64,000 bases of DNA, from NCBI GenBank assembly GCA_023853785.1, contig JAJIRX010000851.1, positions 248,001-312,000 on the forward strand, written 5' to 3'. Source of the stretch: Psilocybe azurescens. Its lineage: Eukaryota > Basidiomycota > Agaricomycetes > Agaricales > Agrocybaceae. The notes beneath the pieces are model-generated. The model was not told the DNA's origin. It saw only the letters and a list, made by a program, of their open reading frames with translations, and did no database searches. Shown piece after piece: positions 38,301-50,512 of the stretch (positions are counted from its first letter, which is position 1; the number at the start of each line of letters is the position of its first letter). Both the position numbers and the translations under genes were made by a program.

Positions 38301-41300
38301 AAATTTAACCCCGTAATCGTTCAGTTCATTCCCGAACAAGACAACACTTCAACTTGTCTTCTGCCGCTCTCCTAAAGGATTTCTCTGTACTGCAGGGGTC
38401 GAAAACTACGCAGGGACGCCATGATATTCAATAAGGCTCATGATTGAACCTGCGGCTCGCGGGTGCCGTCCTATACGACGGAAAGGAACGGAAAGGATGG
38501 AATAATATGCATACTCAGGTGGTTGGCATTTTGTGGAGGAAAATAATCTTTTTCTAACACTTCATACATTCCATAGGCATTGGCACTGAGCACAGGTACT
38601 CGCAATAATCCAGGTGTCTCGGTTGTTCGGCATGCTCACCGAGACCGCCAACACATAACCCAGTGGTCCCTTCTGTGGCGTGCTACTTTTTGGATCTGCC
38701 GCCCATCGTCATCTGTGCATATCTGGTTGTTTCTAGCTGTTCCTGTTTGTTGCGAAGGGTCTTTCCGGAAGATCTTTCAATCTTTATGATTCTGACCACG
38801 GGCTGTGGACCGTTATGCCGTGGCAGCGCGACTGATTACTGCATTGCTTGATATCCCTGACCGTTACCTCAGACGACGAGGAACTATCCAGGAAGTAGAT
38901 GCCTACAGTCTGACTCCACGTTCTAAAGATAGCTGATTTGTGTGCACGTATTTCTTCCACAAATGACCCATGTATTCCTCATCCTACATTCGATTCAAAC
39001 ATAGCCTACTGGTCACGAATTACTAACGGTACGACATCTACGCAACCATCTTGTATTCAAAGGCACCCTGGCTTTCTCTACGCTGTACATATGTCACTGG
39101 ATACATATTATAATTACAGCGAGCTGACATAATTTGCGTACAGCTGGACAAGAATGCCCGTGTCTTCTTAAATCGAAGGGGAGCAGTTATCTGCTTTAGG
39201 ACTTTCCATTGCGGCCGCCAGGCTACTGGGACCGATTTCGCCTGCCCGCTGCCCCGTACTATAAACACACCCATGTCTGAGATAATCAACGTCCTAGCGC
39301 GCTCGGCCTTTTCCGCTTCTGCGTACGAATTTTTGTCATGGGGCGGCATTGAAACAACTCATCTTTCGGTTGACCCTTGAGCGAGGAAATGAACTGAACC
39401 AGGCACTACTTAGTATCAGAGGAGTTGGGGTCCCCAACCTCTCTTGTGTGTTCATCCCGTCATTTTCTCTGTGATTCCAAGCTAGTACTAGAGAAGATCT
39501 CTGAACACTCAAATCAATCCCGTACATATGGTGAGCCACGTTGTATCTCTTTTCGTAACAGATATATACGTTTAGTTAGCCCATTGAGATTACGGACATT
39601 ACTCAATAGTTGGGTTTCTGACCGGCGACTAACTCAAGTAATGGTGTGACATTTTAGAGTAGGAGTCAAATTCCTATTTCTCATCAATAAGTCTCAGCGC
39701 GAAAGCCTTGCCAACAGTGTGTATAAACGTCTTTCTACACTTTTGGTTTTTATGCTGCCCAGTGCTATGCTGCCAGTATGCTCGAACTATTCTGCCGAAG
39801 AGAAAGTTCTATTCAGCGGAACCTTGTGGTCTTATATTCGAGCAAGGTACGACAGGTGCTATGTTTGAAATGTAAGACATCTTTGTCTTCACTGCTACCG
39901 CGATCACTCCATATCTCCGCAATTTCAAAAACCACTGACGCCGTGATCCTCTCTATTACAACAGAAATTCATCAAAGTGTCTGATTGGATTGATGTATAT
40001 GGCGTCAAAGTCGTTATACTCACCAGACTAATTCGATTCTCGAACTTCAAGTTATACTTCGCAATACCAGTGGGACATAATTGTATCGTGATTCCCCGCG
40101 GTAGTAATTCAAGAGGCAATATAGCTTTCGTTCAAACTTCAAAAGAGCCTACAAGCGAAGACAACGGCAGAACGTCGGAAAGTCGTGATCATGATCGCCG
40201 TGTACAGGACGGTACAGCTGGCCACCGTCTGTTTGACAGTTCCTCCAGCTCGATGTGTTTAGCACGGAGTTATTGGAGCAGTCTGGAGCCTATAAAAAAG
40301 CTAGAACAGGGGTCGATACCAATTATATCTTTCGATCGCACTCCTAAAGTCCTGGAGTAAGCCTTGCATTCCAGAGACCGTCAATCAGAAGTAGGGGATA
40401 TTTGATTTTAGCGCGAGTTGAAGAGAATACCGAACTCCCTCCGAGGCTTTGACAATGAGGTACACAGAAGCAAATGTCAAACAGTTTTTGGGAAGGTTTC
40501 GCTGGAATGAATATCTGGGTGCCTTCAGTATCTAGTAAAAGGCGATACCAGAACACTCGCGTCTTTATTCGCCTTTACACTGTCCCAGACAAAGCTGGAA
40601 GCCGTACGAAATGAGGCATATGAGTCGTAAGTGCCGCATTCTATGTTATTAAGCAATTTCAGGAAACGTTCCCACAAGATTGTCTGACCAGCAGTCCCCT
40701 AAAGATGGAGAACATCCCACCCTTAAAGAATTTTTATACCAAGGTTTGGGTAATAAAAAAGAACTGAGACCGTGATCTCTGGCAGCGTGCCAGTGACCCA
40801 GTTGTGGGTCCTTGGATGACCATAAATCTTCGTCGTTAAGTTTGGATGAGATCCCTGTTTGTTTGTTCGATTGAGAGGTCATCAGTATGTGTTGGGGGCA
40901 GGTGGCTGATGTGGGTTATATTTCGCGAAGTATAATCGGTGAATATTTGAATGCTTAGCTGTTGACAGAGGCAGTTATTTATAGGTCCACATAGGTCCTC
41001 GAGGTTCGATGCTGTCGGCTGACATGCCAAGGGAAGTTTGGACTGTCCCTTTTGAATAGTAGCCCTATTACCTCGAAGCAGCATGATCTTAAAGACATAG
41101 AGCATTGAATCGCTTCGAAGCAAGTGCGCCAGTAGAACATCGGAAAGAAGACTGGAAACATAACATAAACAATACCAAAAATAAGGAGAAGACGCCCTGT
41201 GGTTAATTAGAACACAATTGTAAGCACGGACTCCAAGGCTTGACAGAAAGGCGCCAGCGTCTGGATCGTTATGAATTAGATTGCAGAGCTTCGTAGAATC

Positions 41301-44300
41301 GTGTTGGCTTTCGGAGTGAGTCTCATGGCAGGTATTTGACAGTTTAAATGTTTGTCTTTGTAACAGAACCCCAAAATATGCACACCGTAGAGGTTCTCAT
41401 AATGCCGGCGCAGTCACAAGACAGCGACGAGGAAGAAGATATGTCAATTGGGCAAAGTTCTCGATGTCCCATCGCAATTCTGAGCAGATGCGCGAAGGCC
41501 GTGAGCGTGCATTCCCGTTATATTCTCCTCTCGAAACAGAGGCCTTTGGGTAACCGCGCACACACGGAGCCGCAATCATCTGGCCTCGTGTATTGTTTTT
41601 GTGGGAACATAGAAGACATACCCGGATCTGGTCAAGTAAAAGCCTGCAGTAATTTCGAGGCTCGAAGGAATATCATAGCCGGGCACGTTAAATTTCTCGC
41701 ATGAGATTCACAGATGCACCCATGGGGATTGGCCCGGCAGGCCTCGTCGTCAGGATCAGTAGCCAATGAGATGAAGGCGGGCGCATGCAAGGTGCATGGA
41801 TATCATCAGTTCTAGTATAATCCATCGTGCTATCTTCTCTGAACATTGATTCATTGCGCTACGATCGGATGTTTGTTTCCTCGTTGTCGTGTGTAGAAAA
41901 ATCACGGTCGTCCAGTGAGAAAGCGCAAAGATAAAACGAGACGGGCGCCGATGGAGGGAGTGATAATGATTGGATATTGATGATTTTGATTTGACAGATA
42001 AGTTACCTGTGCGCGATACGCAGCTCCGGGGATGCCACGACTTCCTGAATGACATTTCAGGCTAGTACATATGCACAATACCCCTTGGAAACAAAAATCC
42101 AGGCCCAGGAGTAGCGAAATGACATTCCAAGGGTAAGAGGTATGTCAGCATATGATGACAAGTGGGATCCGAGAGACTGCGATAAGACTGAGACCAGAGG
42201 TGAAAATCATGAAAATTGGGCGAAGATTCGCAAGCCTTGGTGGACCGTCACCGTCCGGGAGTTGTCCAGTGTCCTTGAGGTTCTGTAACAGATGATCCGA
42301 AGTGGCGGTGCTACTTTCATATGGCTGCGGTGGTTAAATTGAAAGTCAGCCGTGCCGAACGGCATTCCTGGTCACACCAATCCAGACAAATGGATTTTTG
42401 TAAATTTAGAACACTGAGAACCCCCTCCTGCATGTCTTCCTGAAATAACATGAAGCCAAACGCGTCCAGATCCCAATTTGATTTGTTGAGCCTGTGTGAA
42501 TACTTGAGTCCTTAACTTGTAGTTGCAATTTTATTAATATGTATACGTCGTTCATTGGCAAACTTAACTTCGTCGCAGATAAACAACATCATTGTGCCAC
42601 TCTGCAGTATCCTGATCTAATTGAAAAGCACTTCCGAGGATATTACTCGCTAACGAGCTGTGGCACTGAGTACTGATCATGAACCTTGAGCGCTAAGCGG
42701 TAGGCGTCTATACCCCAGTTCACTTAAGCTACAGATTGTTTAATAAATATTCGCCGTACATCAATAGAATGCATGCAAGATACCTGTATAGAGAATATTT
42801 GGGCACAATCGTCAGTGTTTAGCTGACGAGTTGAAAAGTTTATTTAGAATCGTATTCCGAGTCCCACCCTGTGCCTTTTGTTCAGTGTTTATGTCGCAGT
42901 ACATTTGCTCAATCAGAGTGACGGGTGTAATGTATCTCCTTATTTTGCACAGTGGGATCAGGAGGCTATGGGGATATCTAAAATTTTCTACTTCCTAAAA
43001 GCGTTGAGCGAGTTCGAGAGCTCTGGGAACAAGAGATTGAAGGTTGTTGATTTAAGGTCTAACACCCAACGTCATTACCTATCAATAATCTACTTATACT
43101 TAGCAGCTGAGAGTTTCTCGTCGGACATCGTAGAGGTCCTTCTGGATTTGAAACGCTGATAAACGTAGAAGGATCCTTTTCTAGCATTCTCCCTGGAACC
43201 AGGTACTGCTCTTTTCACATCGCTGGTTTTTCATGAGAAATAGGACGAAGGCCTCATGTCCGACGGTGTAAAATCTATTCAGATATGGCGTCGTGTAAGA
43301 TCAGTCGTCAATCAAACGCACTATCAAGTGGGATACGGAATAAGAAAATGGAGAAAGAGACAGTTATATTGACATCCCCCTTTGAGCTTTGAGAGTGATT
43401 GACGACAAGTCTGTCTTAATTTATATTAGACATTGGTAGCAGCAATCATATATCCTTTCCAAACGACATCTGAATTCATCACTCGAGGGCCGACATTCTT
43501 CGTCGACGTCGCCGGCGGAGAAATGCACGTGTGTCAGTGAGCAATCCGATTGAGCAGTCAGATGTCGAATAGAAATATGTGGAACGTTGGACATAGCCAT
43601 TTTGGAATTATCATGGCGGACTTTAAGGGGGCTCTGCAGGGCGTCAAATGGCAGTCGAGCTACGAATGCAATTTAATACGGATATCGGGTCCGAGTTAAC
43701 GATGATTGGTTGTGTCCCCTTGAACATGACCATGACGTCCTCTCGTACATAACACTGGTATCGGACGGGGCCTAGCTTAGACAGGCTACAGTGACCCAGC
43801 AATTGTCGACTCGGAGGAAGTCCTTGGTTAAAGACACGCTCCTTGACAGATCTGATGGCGTTTGTGTCAGGCGCTTACTGTACCTTGGAGCTTTTTGTGA
43901 TAGCGATTTAGAGAGGAAGGAGCGAGGTTAATCCAGCCCTGTAAGAATAGTTTAGACCAGCGAGCCGCCGGGTAGGATAGGCATTGCATACCAGCCATGA
44001 AGTGCTACCTATACGATAGCGAAGCCATCAAAGAACTTCGGTCAAGTACGGCCATAATCGAGGATCCTAAAATGAAGTGAGTACTAATGCACATAGGATC
44101 TGGCACGATATGGAGACACTCCATTGGATCGGGTATGAAGTAACGAATCAAAAACAGCCACCGTGGAGGATACAGGGTTCTCGCAGATTATCGCGCCCCT
44201 GAACGATATCATTGGTCACGGCCTCTGTCTGCCAATTAGAGCAACTTGGAGCAACGACCTTTTAATTCTTTAATTCTGAGGAAGCTGGATGCCGTGTGGC

Positions 44301-44807
44301 CGTGCTTCGCCCCGGGATGTTCTCGAAGACGGGGGTGCGCGTCGAACGTTGTGCATCGGCGAAAATGAACCGGGAAGGCGCACGGTTACATATGATTTCG
44401 CCGTAGAACAGAGATGTTCTGCTTGATGTACGGTAAGAGGGCCGGATCCCCGGTCAAGAGCGCGACGAAGGCGATTCGGAGACCCAGAGTTACTCTGAAG
44501 GTATCCTCTTTTCCAAAAAAGAGCGGGAGGTCTGCGATTACTGTGCGTGTCATCGCTTGTAGCAAGCTGCCGATGAAGTAGCAGGTAACCAGAGTTCGGA
44601 TTGCGAGATATGCAGAACAAAACGTATTTGTGTCCAGGAGGTTGTTATACCGTGAAGGGCATATTTCTGCACCGAGAAATACGGGACTCTTGCCATTGGC
44701 GGCGACTTTTGGTTAGGACGTATAACAGAGACGTTTGGTAATTTTTGTATTTGTCAGACTGAATGGTATGATAAAACTCGCATAAAACGCCGCATTACTT
44801 GAGCAAG

Positions 44808-44833
44808 GTTGTCGTCTAGAGTTGTCGTCTAGA
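44808..44833. repeat. 13-bp tandem duplication
   Basis: gttgtcgtctaga occurs twice head to tail, identical in both copies. No gene is nearby. Confidence 0.9.
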
Positions 44834-45447
44834 TTATCCACTGCAAAGAATACGAGCTTTTCCCGAGAATCAATGCTACCTAGAGCAAGTCCAAGATGGA
44901 GAAAAGCAAGTTGAAAATTTGTCGAAATTTGGTCTGTCGTTACAAATATTGAGTTGGTTTTTTATATTATCCGGAGTATTTTCAGCTTGAAGAGCATACA
45001 GAGCTGGGGTTTAAGAGATGTTATATTGCCCTGGATGGAGGAAATGTGCCCCTTTGAGCTTGCCGAATCTTTCTCGAAAGAGTGGTTCGAAAGTTGAACC
45101 AGTGACAGATGATGAATATGAAGTCAACGGTGATTGATTTATAAGGGAAATAAGGGTGAAAGTAGGTCTTTGCACGTCCAATGCAAGAGAAGTGTATTGG
45201 GGATGAAAATTTTGTGAAGAACGCAAGAACTTAGAAGTTAGAACGCAGGATTTGGGAGGCATCGATCACGTGTCTCGTATTCCACCATCGGATCGACATT
45301 CGACGTCGCAGCGCAGCAACTAATTGCACTAAGCAAACACCTCGAAATCCAATCGAAATCTCCCTCATTCTGAAGCTCCTCCTTCGCTATACGTTCTTAT
45401 AAAGTCTCGAATACTATTTTAACTAAGTAACTGGCATAACTCTTGCC

Positions 45448-47973
45448 ATGGACGTCGTGAAGGCTGTGGAGACTTATGTCAATAAGCTGGTTTCAACGCC
45501 GTCGTCCATGAAGGTGCTGCTACTAGACACGCATACGGTCCGTATTCTCTTGTGCGCGCTACACCTTATAAATTGACCTCCTTACTATACTGATGAATAG
45601 ACGCCCATCGTGTCACTAGCGACTACACAATCAACATTACTCTCGCATCAGGTATACCTGACGGACCGGATAGACAACAAGAAGAGAGACCGCATGGCGC
45701 ACATGAAGTGCGTCTGTTTCCTGCAGAACAGTGAGGATAGCTTGGGGGCCCTGGAGGAGGAACTGAAGGAGCCGAAATACGGAGAGTATTATCTGTGTCA
45801 GTCGGTGAATCTCTTGGCTGTTGCGTCGCATTCCTTAATACCGTGCTCACTGGTTTCCCTGTGATATCCTAGACTTTAGCAATATCTTGACGAAGACTGC
45901 TATTGAGAGACTGGCTCAGGTGGATGAGTTTGAGGTTGTGCGCGAGGTGCAGGTACGTTGTCCTTTCCTCTTCTTTGCGTTGCGTTGGGGTTATAACACT
46001 TTCTTAATGATTTAATGTGTGTTTAGGAATACTTCGCAGATTATGCTCCAATATCGCCATGTTTGTTTTCTTTGAATCATACTCCTTCCTCTTCCAATCC
46101 ATTATATGGCTCAACGCTCAACTCTTGGGATCCGAGAGCTCTGGAGTTAGCCATGCAAGGCATCACGGCGGTGTTGCTCAGTCTAAAGAAGAAACCTGTC
46201 ATTCGCTACGAGAAGATGAGTCCAATGGCCAAGAAACTCGGCATAGAGATTCAGGTATGAATCGCACCTCCTCTTTGTAACGTTTACTAATGTCTGTTTC
46301 CAGCATCGTATGCAATCAGAGTCGTCTCTATTTGACTTTCGCCTAACACAAGTACCACCCCTACTCCTGATTCTCGACCGACGCAACGACCCTGTCACTC
46401 CACTACTATCTCAATGGACATATCAGGCGATGGTGCATGAGCTGCTGGGGATCCATAATGGAAGAGTTGACCTGAGCAAAGTTCCTGAAATTCGGCCGGA
46501 ATTATCTGTATGTTGGAAATAACTTCATTGGGGCAATCATCTCATGATAATATTGAATCAGGAAATTACTCTAACAACGAGTATAGATTCATTTTTTCCA
46601 ATCAAATTACCTTGCGACATTCGGGGATTTAGGTTCTTCACTGAAAGATTATGTCCAAGATTATCAAAGTCGATCATTAGCTCAATCGCCATCCTCAATC
46701 AACTCTATTGCAGATATGAAGCGATTTGTGGAGGAATATCCCGAATTCAGGAAGCTAGGAGGCAATGTCAGCAAGCATGTTGCTTTGGTAGGGGAGCTGA
46801 GCAGACTTGTGGGCAGAGACAAGTTGCTTGAGGTCGGTGAAGTCGAGCAGGGCCTGGCAACGAGCTCAGGAGCGGATTTCAAGGTATTGCAGTAAATAAT
46901 CCGCTTGTCGGTAATGTTAACGTGGTTGCTTACCATCAGGCAGTTCAAGATATGATCACTAACGCCGGGGTTCCGCCTTGGAATAAACTTCGACTTGTCA
47001 TGTTATATGCGGTGCGATACCAGAAAACGCACACTGCCAACATTGCGTCTTTGATTAATTTGATGCTGGAAAATGGTGTTTCTCGGGAAGACGCTAAAGT
47101 GTGTTTTTCCTTTCTTTTATCGGATTGGTGCTAACTTAAGGCTGGTTAGCTGGTCTATGTTCTCCTAAATGTTGCTGGAGCTGATCAGAGGCAGGATGAT
47201 CTTTTCTCGACGGAGTCACTATTGGCAAAGGGCGTTCTGCGCTGAAAGGTCTCAAAGTCAGGAGTAGCTCCACATTCGATGATATCTACTTTCTAATTTT
47301 TCGATATATAGGGTGTCGAGAATGTATACACTCAACATACACCACATCTATCCCAAACGCTGGAAAACCTGTTTAAAGGTAGATTGCGAGACACAAGTCA
47401 CCCCTTTCTTGGACGGTTCCGGGCCAAACGCTGGATTGCAGAGGTATTTTCCATTTTCAACACCGCTTGTCTCAAATGTTAATTGCTAGCAGACCGCAGG
47501 ATGTTATCATTTTCATGATTGGAGGTACCACATACGAAGAAGCCAGAACGGTCACCCTCTTCAATCAAGACCCCGTCGCTGCGTCCAACGGTGGAATTGT
47601 AAACCCAGCAGGAATTCGTCTTCTTCTAGGCGGGACATGTGTGCTCAATTCGTCGTCGTACGTGTTCATCTCATATGATAAATTCACGGCTGCTATAATT
47701 GTTGCGTTATCAGATACATAGAGATGTTGCGGTCGGCAGCTCTCAAATTCCCGGCGTCAGTGTATGACCCGCCACCGGAGTCTGCTACGAATGCGCCGAT
47801 ATTGAATCTTAACCTCGGAGGAGTGAATGTAAGTTTAGGAGGCGCCGCTGGCACTGGGGTTGTATAGGTCCGGCGGGGAAGGTGTTGGCGTTCAAGCAGA
47901 TGGGATCCGCGATGGGGTCATGAACCTTCTTGGAAAAGTGAAGCAGGGAGTTGATCGCATAGCCATACCATGA
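45448..47973 (+). CDS. VPS45: Vacuolar protein sorting-associated protein 45 (Sec1/Munc18 family)
   Basis: VPS45 binds the syntaxin Tlg2/Pep12 class and drives SNARE assembly on the Golgi-to-endosome route. About ten exons can be joined. The first encodes [16 protein letters not shown] and KVLLLDTHT; the second [14 protein letters not shown], a family hallmark. Later come [23 protein letters not shown], the [16 protein letters not shown] block, [14 protein letters not shown] and [18 protein letters not shown], all typical of VPS45. Single-base anomalies lie at 46592-46597 (one T too many), 47230-47232 (one G short), 47401-47407 (one base too many) and about 47863 (one G too many). Correcting the last extends the protein past the raw stop at 47867 to a family-like tail ([12 protein letters not shown]) ending at 47973. 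ERV46 follows 293 bp downstream on the same strand. Confidence 0.9.
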
Positions 47974-48266
47974 CGCGGTTCTTCTATTCTATGCATGAGT
48001 AGTAGTAGTAATTTATTGTGCTGGGTAAAGCTCGGGAGGTAGTTGGTGCATTGTGGTCGCCAGAAGCCTCCACGTGCACGAGTACGCGAAGGTGACACGT
48101 CAATAGAGGTCACGCGATACGCTCATTCCTTTCCGTCTTCTCGCTGTCATAAGCACAAGTTGCTATAACACATTCTTTAAGTTTCATCTCCATCTCTCTC
48201 CTCCCTCCCATACCTACGCATACCTTCCCGACCAAGGCTGCACGCCCGGAATAGGTATCCTTTGCA
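47974..48266. promoter_or_regulatory. VPS45-ERV46 intergenic spacer
   Basis: This short spacer between tandem genes must hold the VPS45 3' UTR and the ERV46 promoter. A C/T-rich stretch at 48184-48215, just before the ERV46 ATG, is typical of fungal leaders. Confidence 0.4.
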
Positions 48267-50061
48267 ATGGCGAAAGGTCTCTTTTCGAGTCTCAAGGGCG
48301 TCGATGCCTTTGGAAAGGTGCGGTCTATTCAAATTGGAAGCTGTACGATGATGTAGAACGTGGCGATTTTATTCTCTCCAACTAGACTACAGAGGATGTA
48401 AAGGTTAAAACAAGAACTGGCGCCCTCTGTGAGCATAAATCTTTGCTTCGGTATACCGATGGGCTAAACGAGTCGTCGTATTTCTCCAGTAACGCTTATC
48501 TCGGCTGCTATTATTCTCTCTGTCACCATGATCGAGTTCCTCGACTACCGAAGGGTTAACGTCGACACTTCAATCGTCGTCGACAAGAGCAGAGGCGAGA
48601 AATTGACCGTCAATCTAAATATCACTTTTCCAAGAGTACCATGCTACCGTACGTCATCACAACTAAATTATAACCAGTGTGTACATTGACCTCTTACTAC
48701 CCTATCAGTTGTTAGCGTGGATGTTATGGACATTAGCGGTGAACTGCAGAGAGATATCTCGCACAACGTTCTCAAGACACGGCTTGACAACCTCGGTGTT
48801 GCAGTACCCAACTCATTTAACGCGGAGCTGAGAAACGACCTGGATAAAATGAACGACGTCAAGAAGGATGATTACTGCGGGTCCTGCTACGGTGGCTTGG
48901 AGCCTGAAAGCGGATGCTGCAATACGTGCGAGGAAGTCCGAACGGCGTACGTGAATCGGGGATGGAGTTTCGCCAACCCAGACGCTATTGAACAGGTACG
49001 TTGGCCTTCTAATAAGAGATCTTTATTTCTGTTTCTGAGCTTGGGATTATAGTGCAAGAACGAGGGATGGGCAGATAAGCTGAAGGACCAGGCTGATGAG
49101 GGTTGTAATGTTTCTGGACGAATCCGTGTCAACAAAGTTATTGGCAACATCCATTTCTCACCCGGCCGCTCATTCCAAACCAACTCACGCAACTTGTACG
49201 AACTCGTCCCTTACCTCCGAGACGACCAGAACCGCCATGACTTTTCGCATGAGATCCATCATTTCGCTTTCGAGGGTATGATAATATTGATAATCACACT
49301 TTGTGTATTGATTGATATTGTTTTCTTTAGGTGATGATGAATACGACTACTGGAAAGCTGCGGCTAGCAAGGAAATGAAGAAGCGAATTGGAATCAGCAC
49401 AAATCCGCTAGACGGGTCTGTCGGCCGTACCGTGAAAGCGCAGTACATGTTCCAATACTTCCTCAAAGTCGTCTCCACACAGTTCCGCACTCTGAACGAC
49501 GCTCAGATTGTACGTCTTTTGTCTGCTTCTCTATTGACTGAGGCTGATAGGTGCTCGTCGTCTGTTGTAGGTCAACTCGCATCAGTACAGCACAACGCAC
49601 TTCGAGCGCGATCTAAGCGAAGGTATTAACGGGGATACCCCTTCGGGTTTGCACGTTCAACATGGTGTCACCGGTCTATCAGGTATGCGTAATTTGTTTA
49701 GTTTCTCCTCGTAGGCCTGTTTTCCAACATACTTAATCTCCCTCTTTTTACTTATCATAGGCGCCTTCTTCAACTTTGAGATCTCGCCCATCCTCGTCGT
49801 ACACGCCGAAACGCGCCAATCATTCGCACACTTCCTTACATCGTCAGTTTAACTTTTCATTTACCCTGCCTCTTTCCCACCTTCTTTTACTGACGGCAGT
49901 CCCTTTTCCATTTTCTTTCACAAAACAGCACATGTGCAATCGTAGGAGGAGTCCTTACCGTCGCCTCCCTGCTCGACGGCATTCTGTTCGCCACAGGACG
50001 AGCGCTGAAGAAAACGGGTGGCTCAGCAACGGGCACTGGGTTCGGTGGAAAGCTCATGTAA
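48267..50061 (+). CDS. ERV46: ER-Golgi COPII vesicle protein Erv46 (ERGIC3 family)
   Basis: Erv46 pairs with Erv41 in COPII vesicles and retrieves ER proteins from the Golgi. The joined exons form a continuous frame with no indel. The N-terminus is MAKGLFSSLKGVDAFGK, followed by a first membrane segment (LTLISAAIILSVTMIEFLDY). The lumenal domain has MDISGELQRDI, the Cys-rich CGSCYGGLEPESGCCNTCEEV block that marks the family, and the GNIHFSPGRSF and HHFAFEG motifs. Next come the QYMFQYFLKVV strand and a second membrane segment (TCAIVGGVLTVASLLDG). It ends in a short Gly-rich tail with GGKLM, not a typical KKxx signal. At least eight short introns interrupt it. It is convergent with the 50513 gene. 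Confidence 0.93.
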
Positions 50062-50512
50062 ATACACGAAACACTTTGGATTTCCATCGGGATTCAGGAC
50101 CCCCGGGCCCATACCACTTGCATACGTAGTCGAGTTAGACTCTTAGTTCTCACAACTATCAAACACTTAATTGTGCGCCGGCTTGTTCTTGTCCATGTAC
50201 CGTATCATATGTACGTGCGTTGTATTGTATATCCACTGCTAACACATTGGTTTTTCTTTTTCCTGGCACGCATTTGGATGAGTCTCACACATCTAAGAAC
50301 GTATGAAAATGCACACAGCCGCAGCTGCAGCTTGCGTGTCTTTCTATTGCGTGCTAAAGGATACAGCAGACATTCCGGTGAAGTAATACAACAGTTATAG
50401 TGAGTTGGATAGCAAAGACAGAATAATAAGATAAGCATATATCGGAAGGCCATTTGTTCTTCATGATGATTGATTACACCATTCGAAGAGAAATTTTTAA
50501 TTTACAGGTTTT
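50062..50512. other. Convergent intergenic region
   Basis: The two 3' flanks of ERV46 and the coiled-coil gene meet here. I see only short overlapping frames (for example 50173-50400) and no recognisable gene. Confidence 0.4.

Larger units (their letters stand above)
30101..45447. other. Gene-poor region (about 15.3 kb)
   Basis: No coding frame could be tied to a family. Frames such as 33286-33576 (minus), 39977-40360, 41348-41704 and 42878-43159 (all plus) are under 145 codons. They lack clean intron partners and match nothing that I recognise. A GC-rich, CpG-dense patch at 30650-30740 stands out. Simple tandem duplications are listed separately. The last few hundred bases should hold the VPS45 promoter. 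Confidence 0.45.

Noticed and set aside
44270..44620. 116-codon minus-strand frame
   Set aside because: No conserved motif, no partner exons and no recognisable composition beyond chance.
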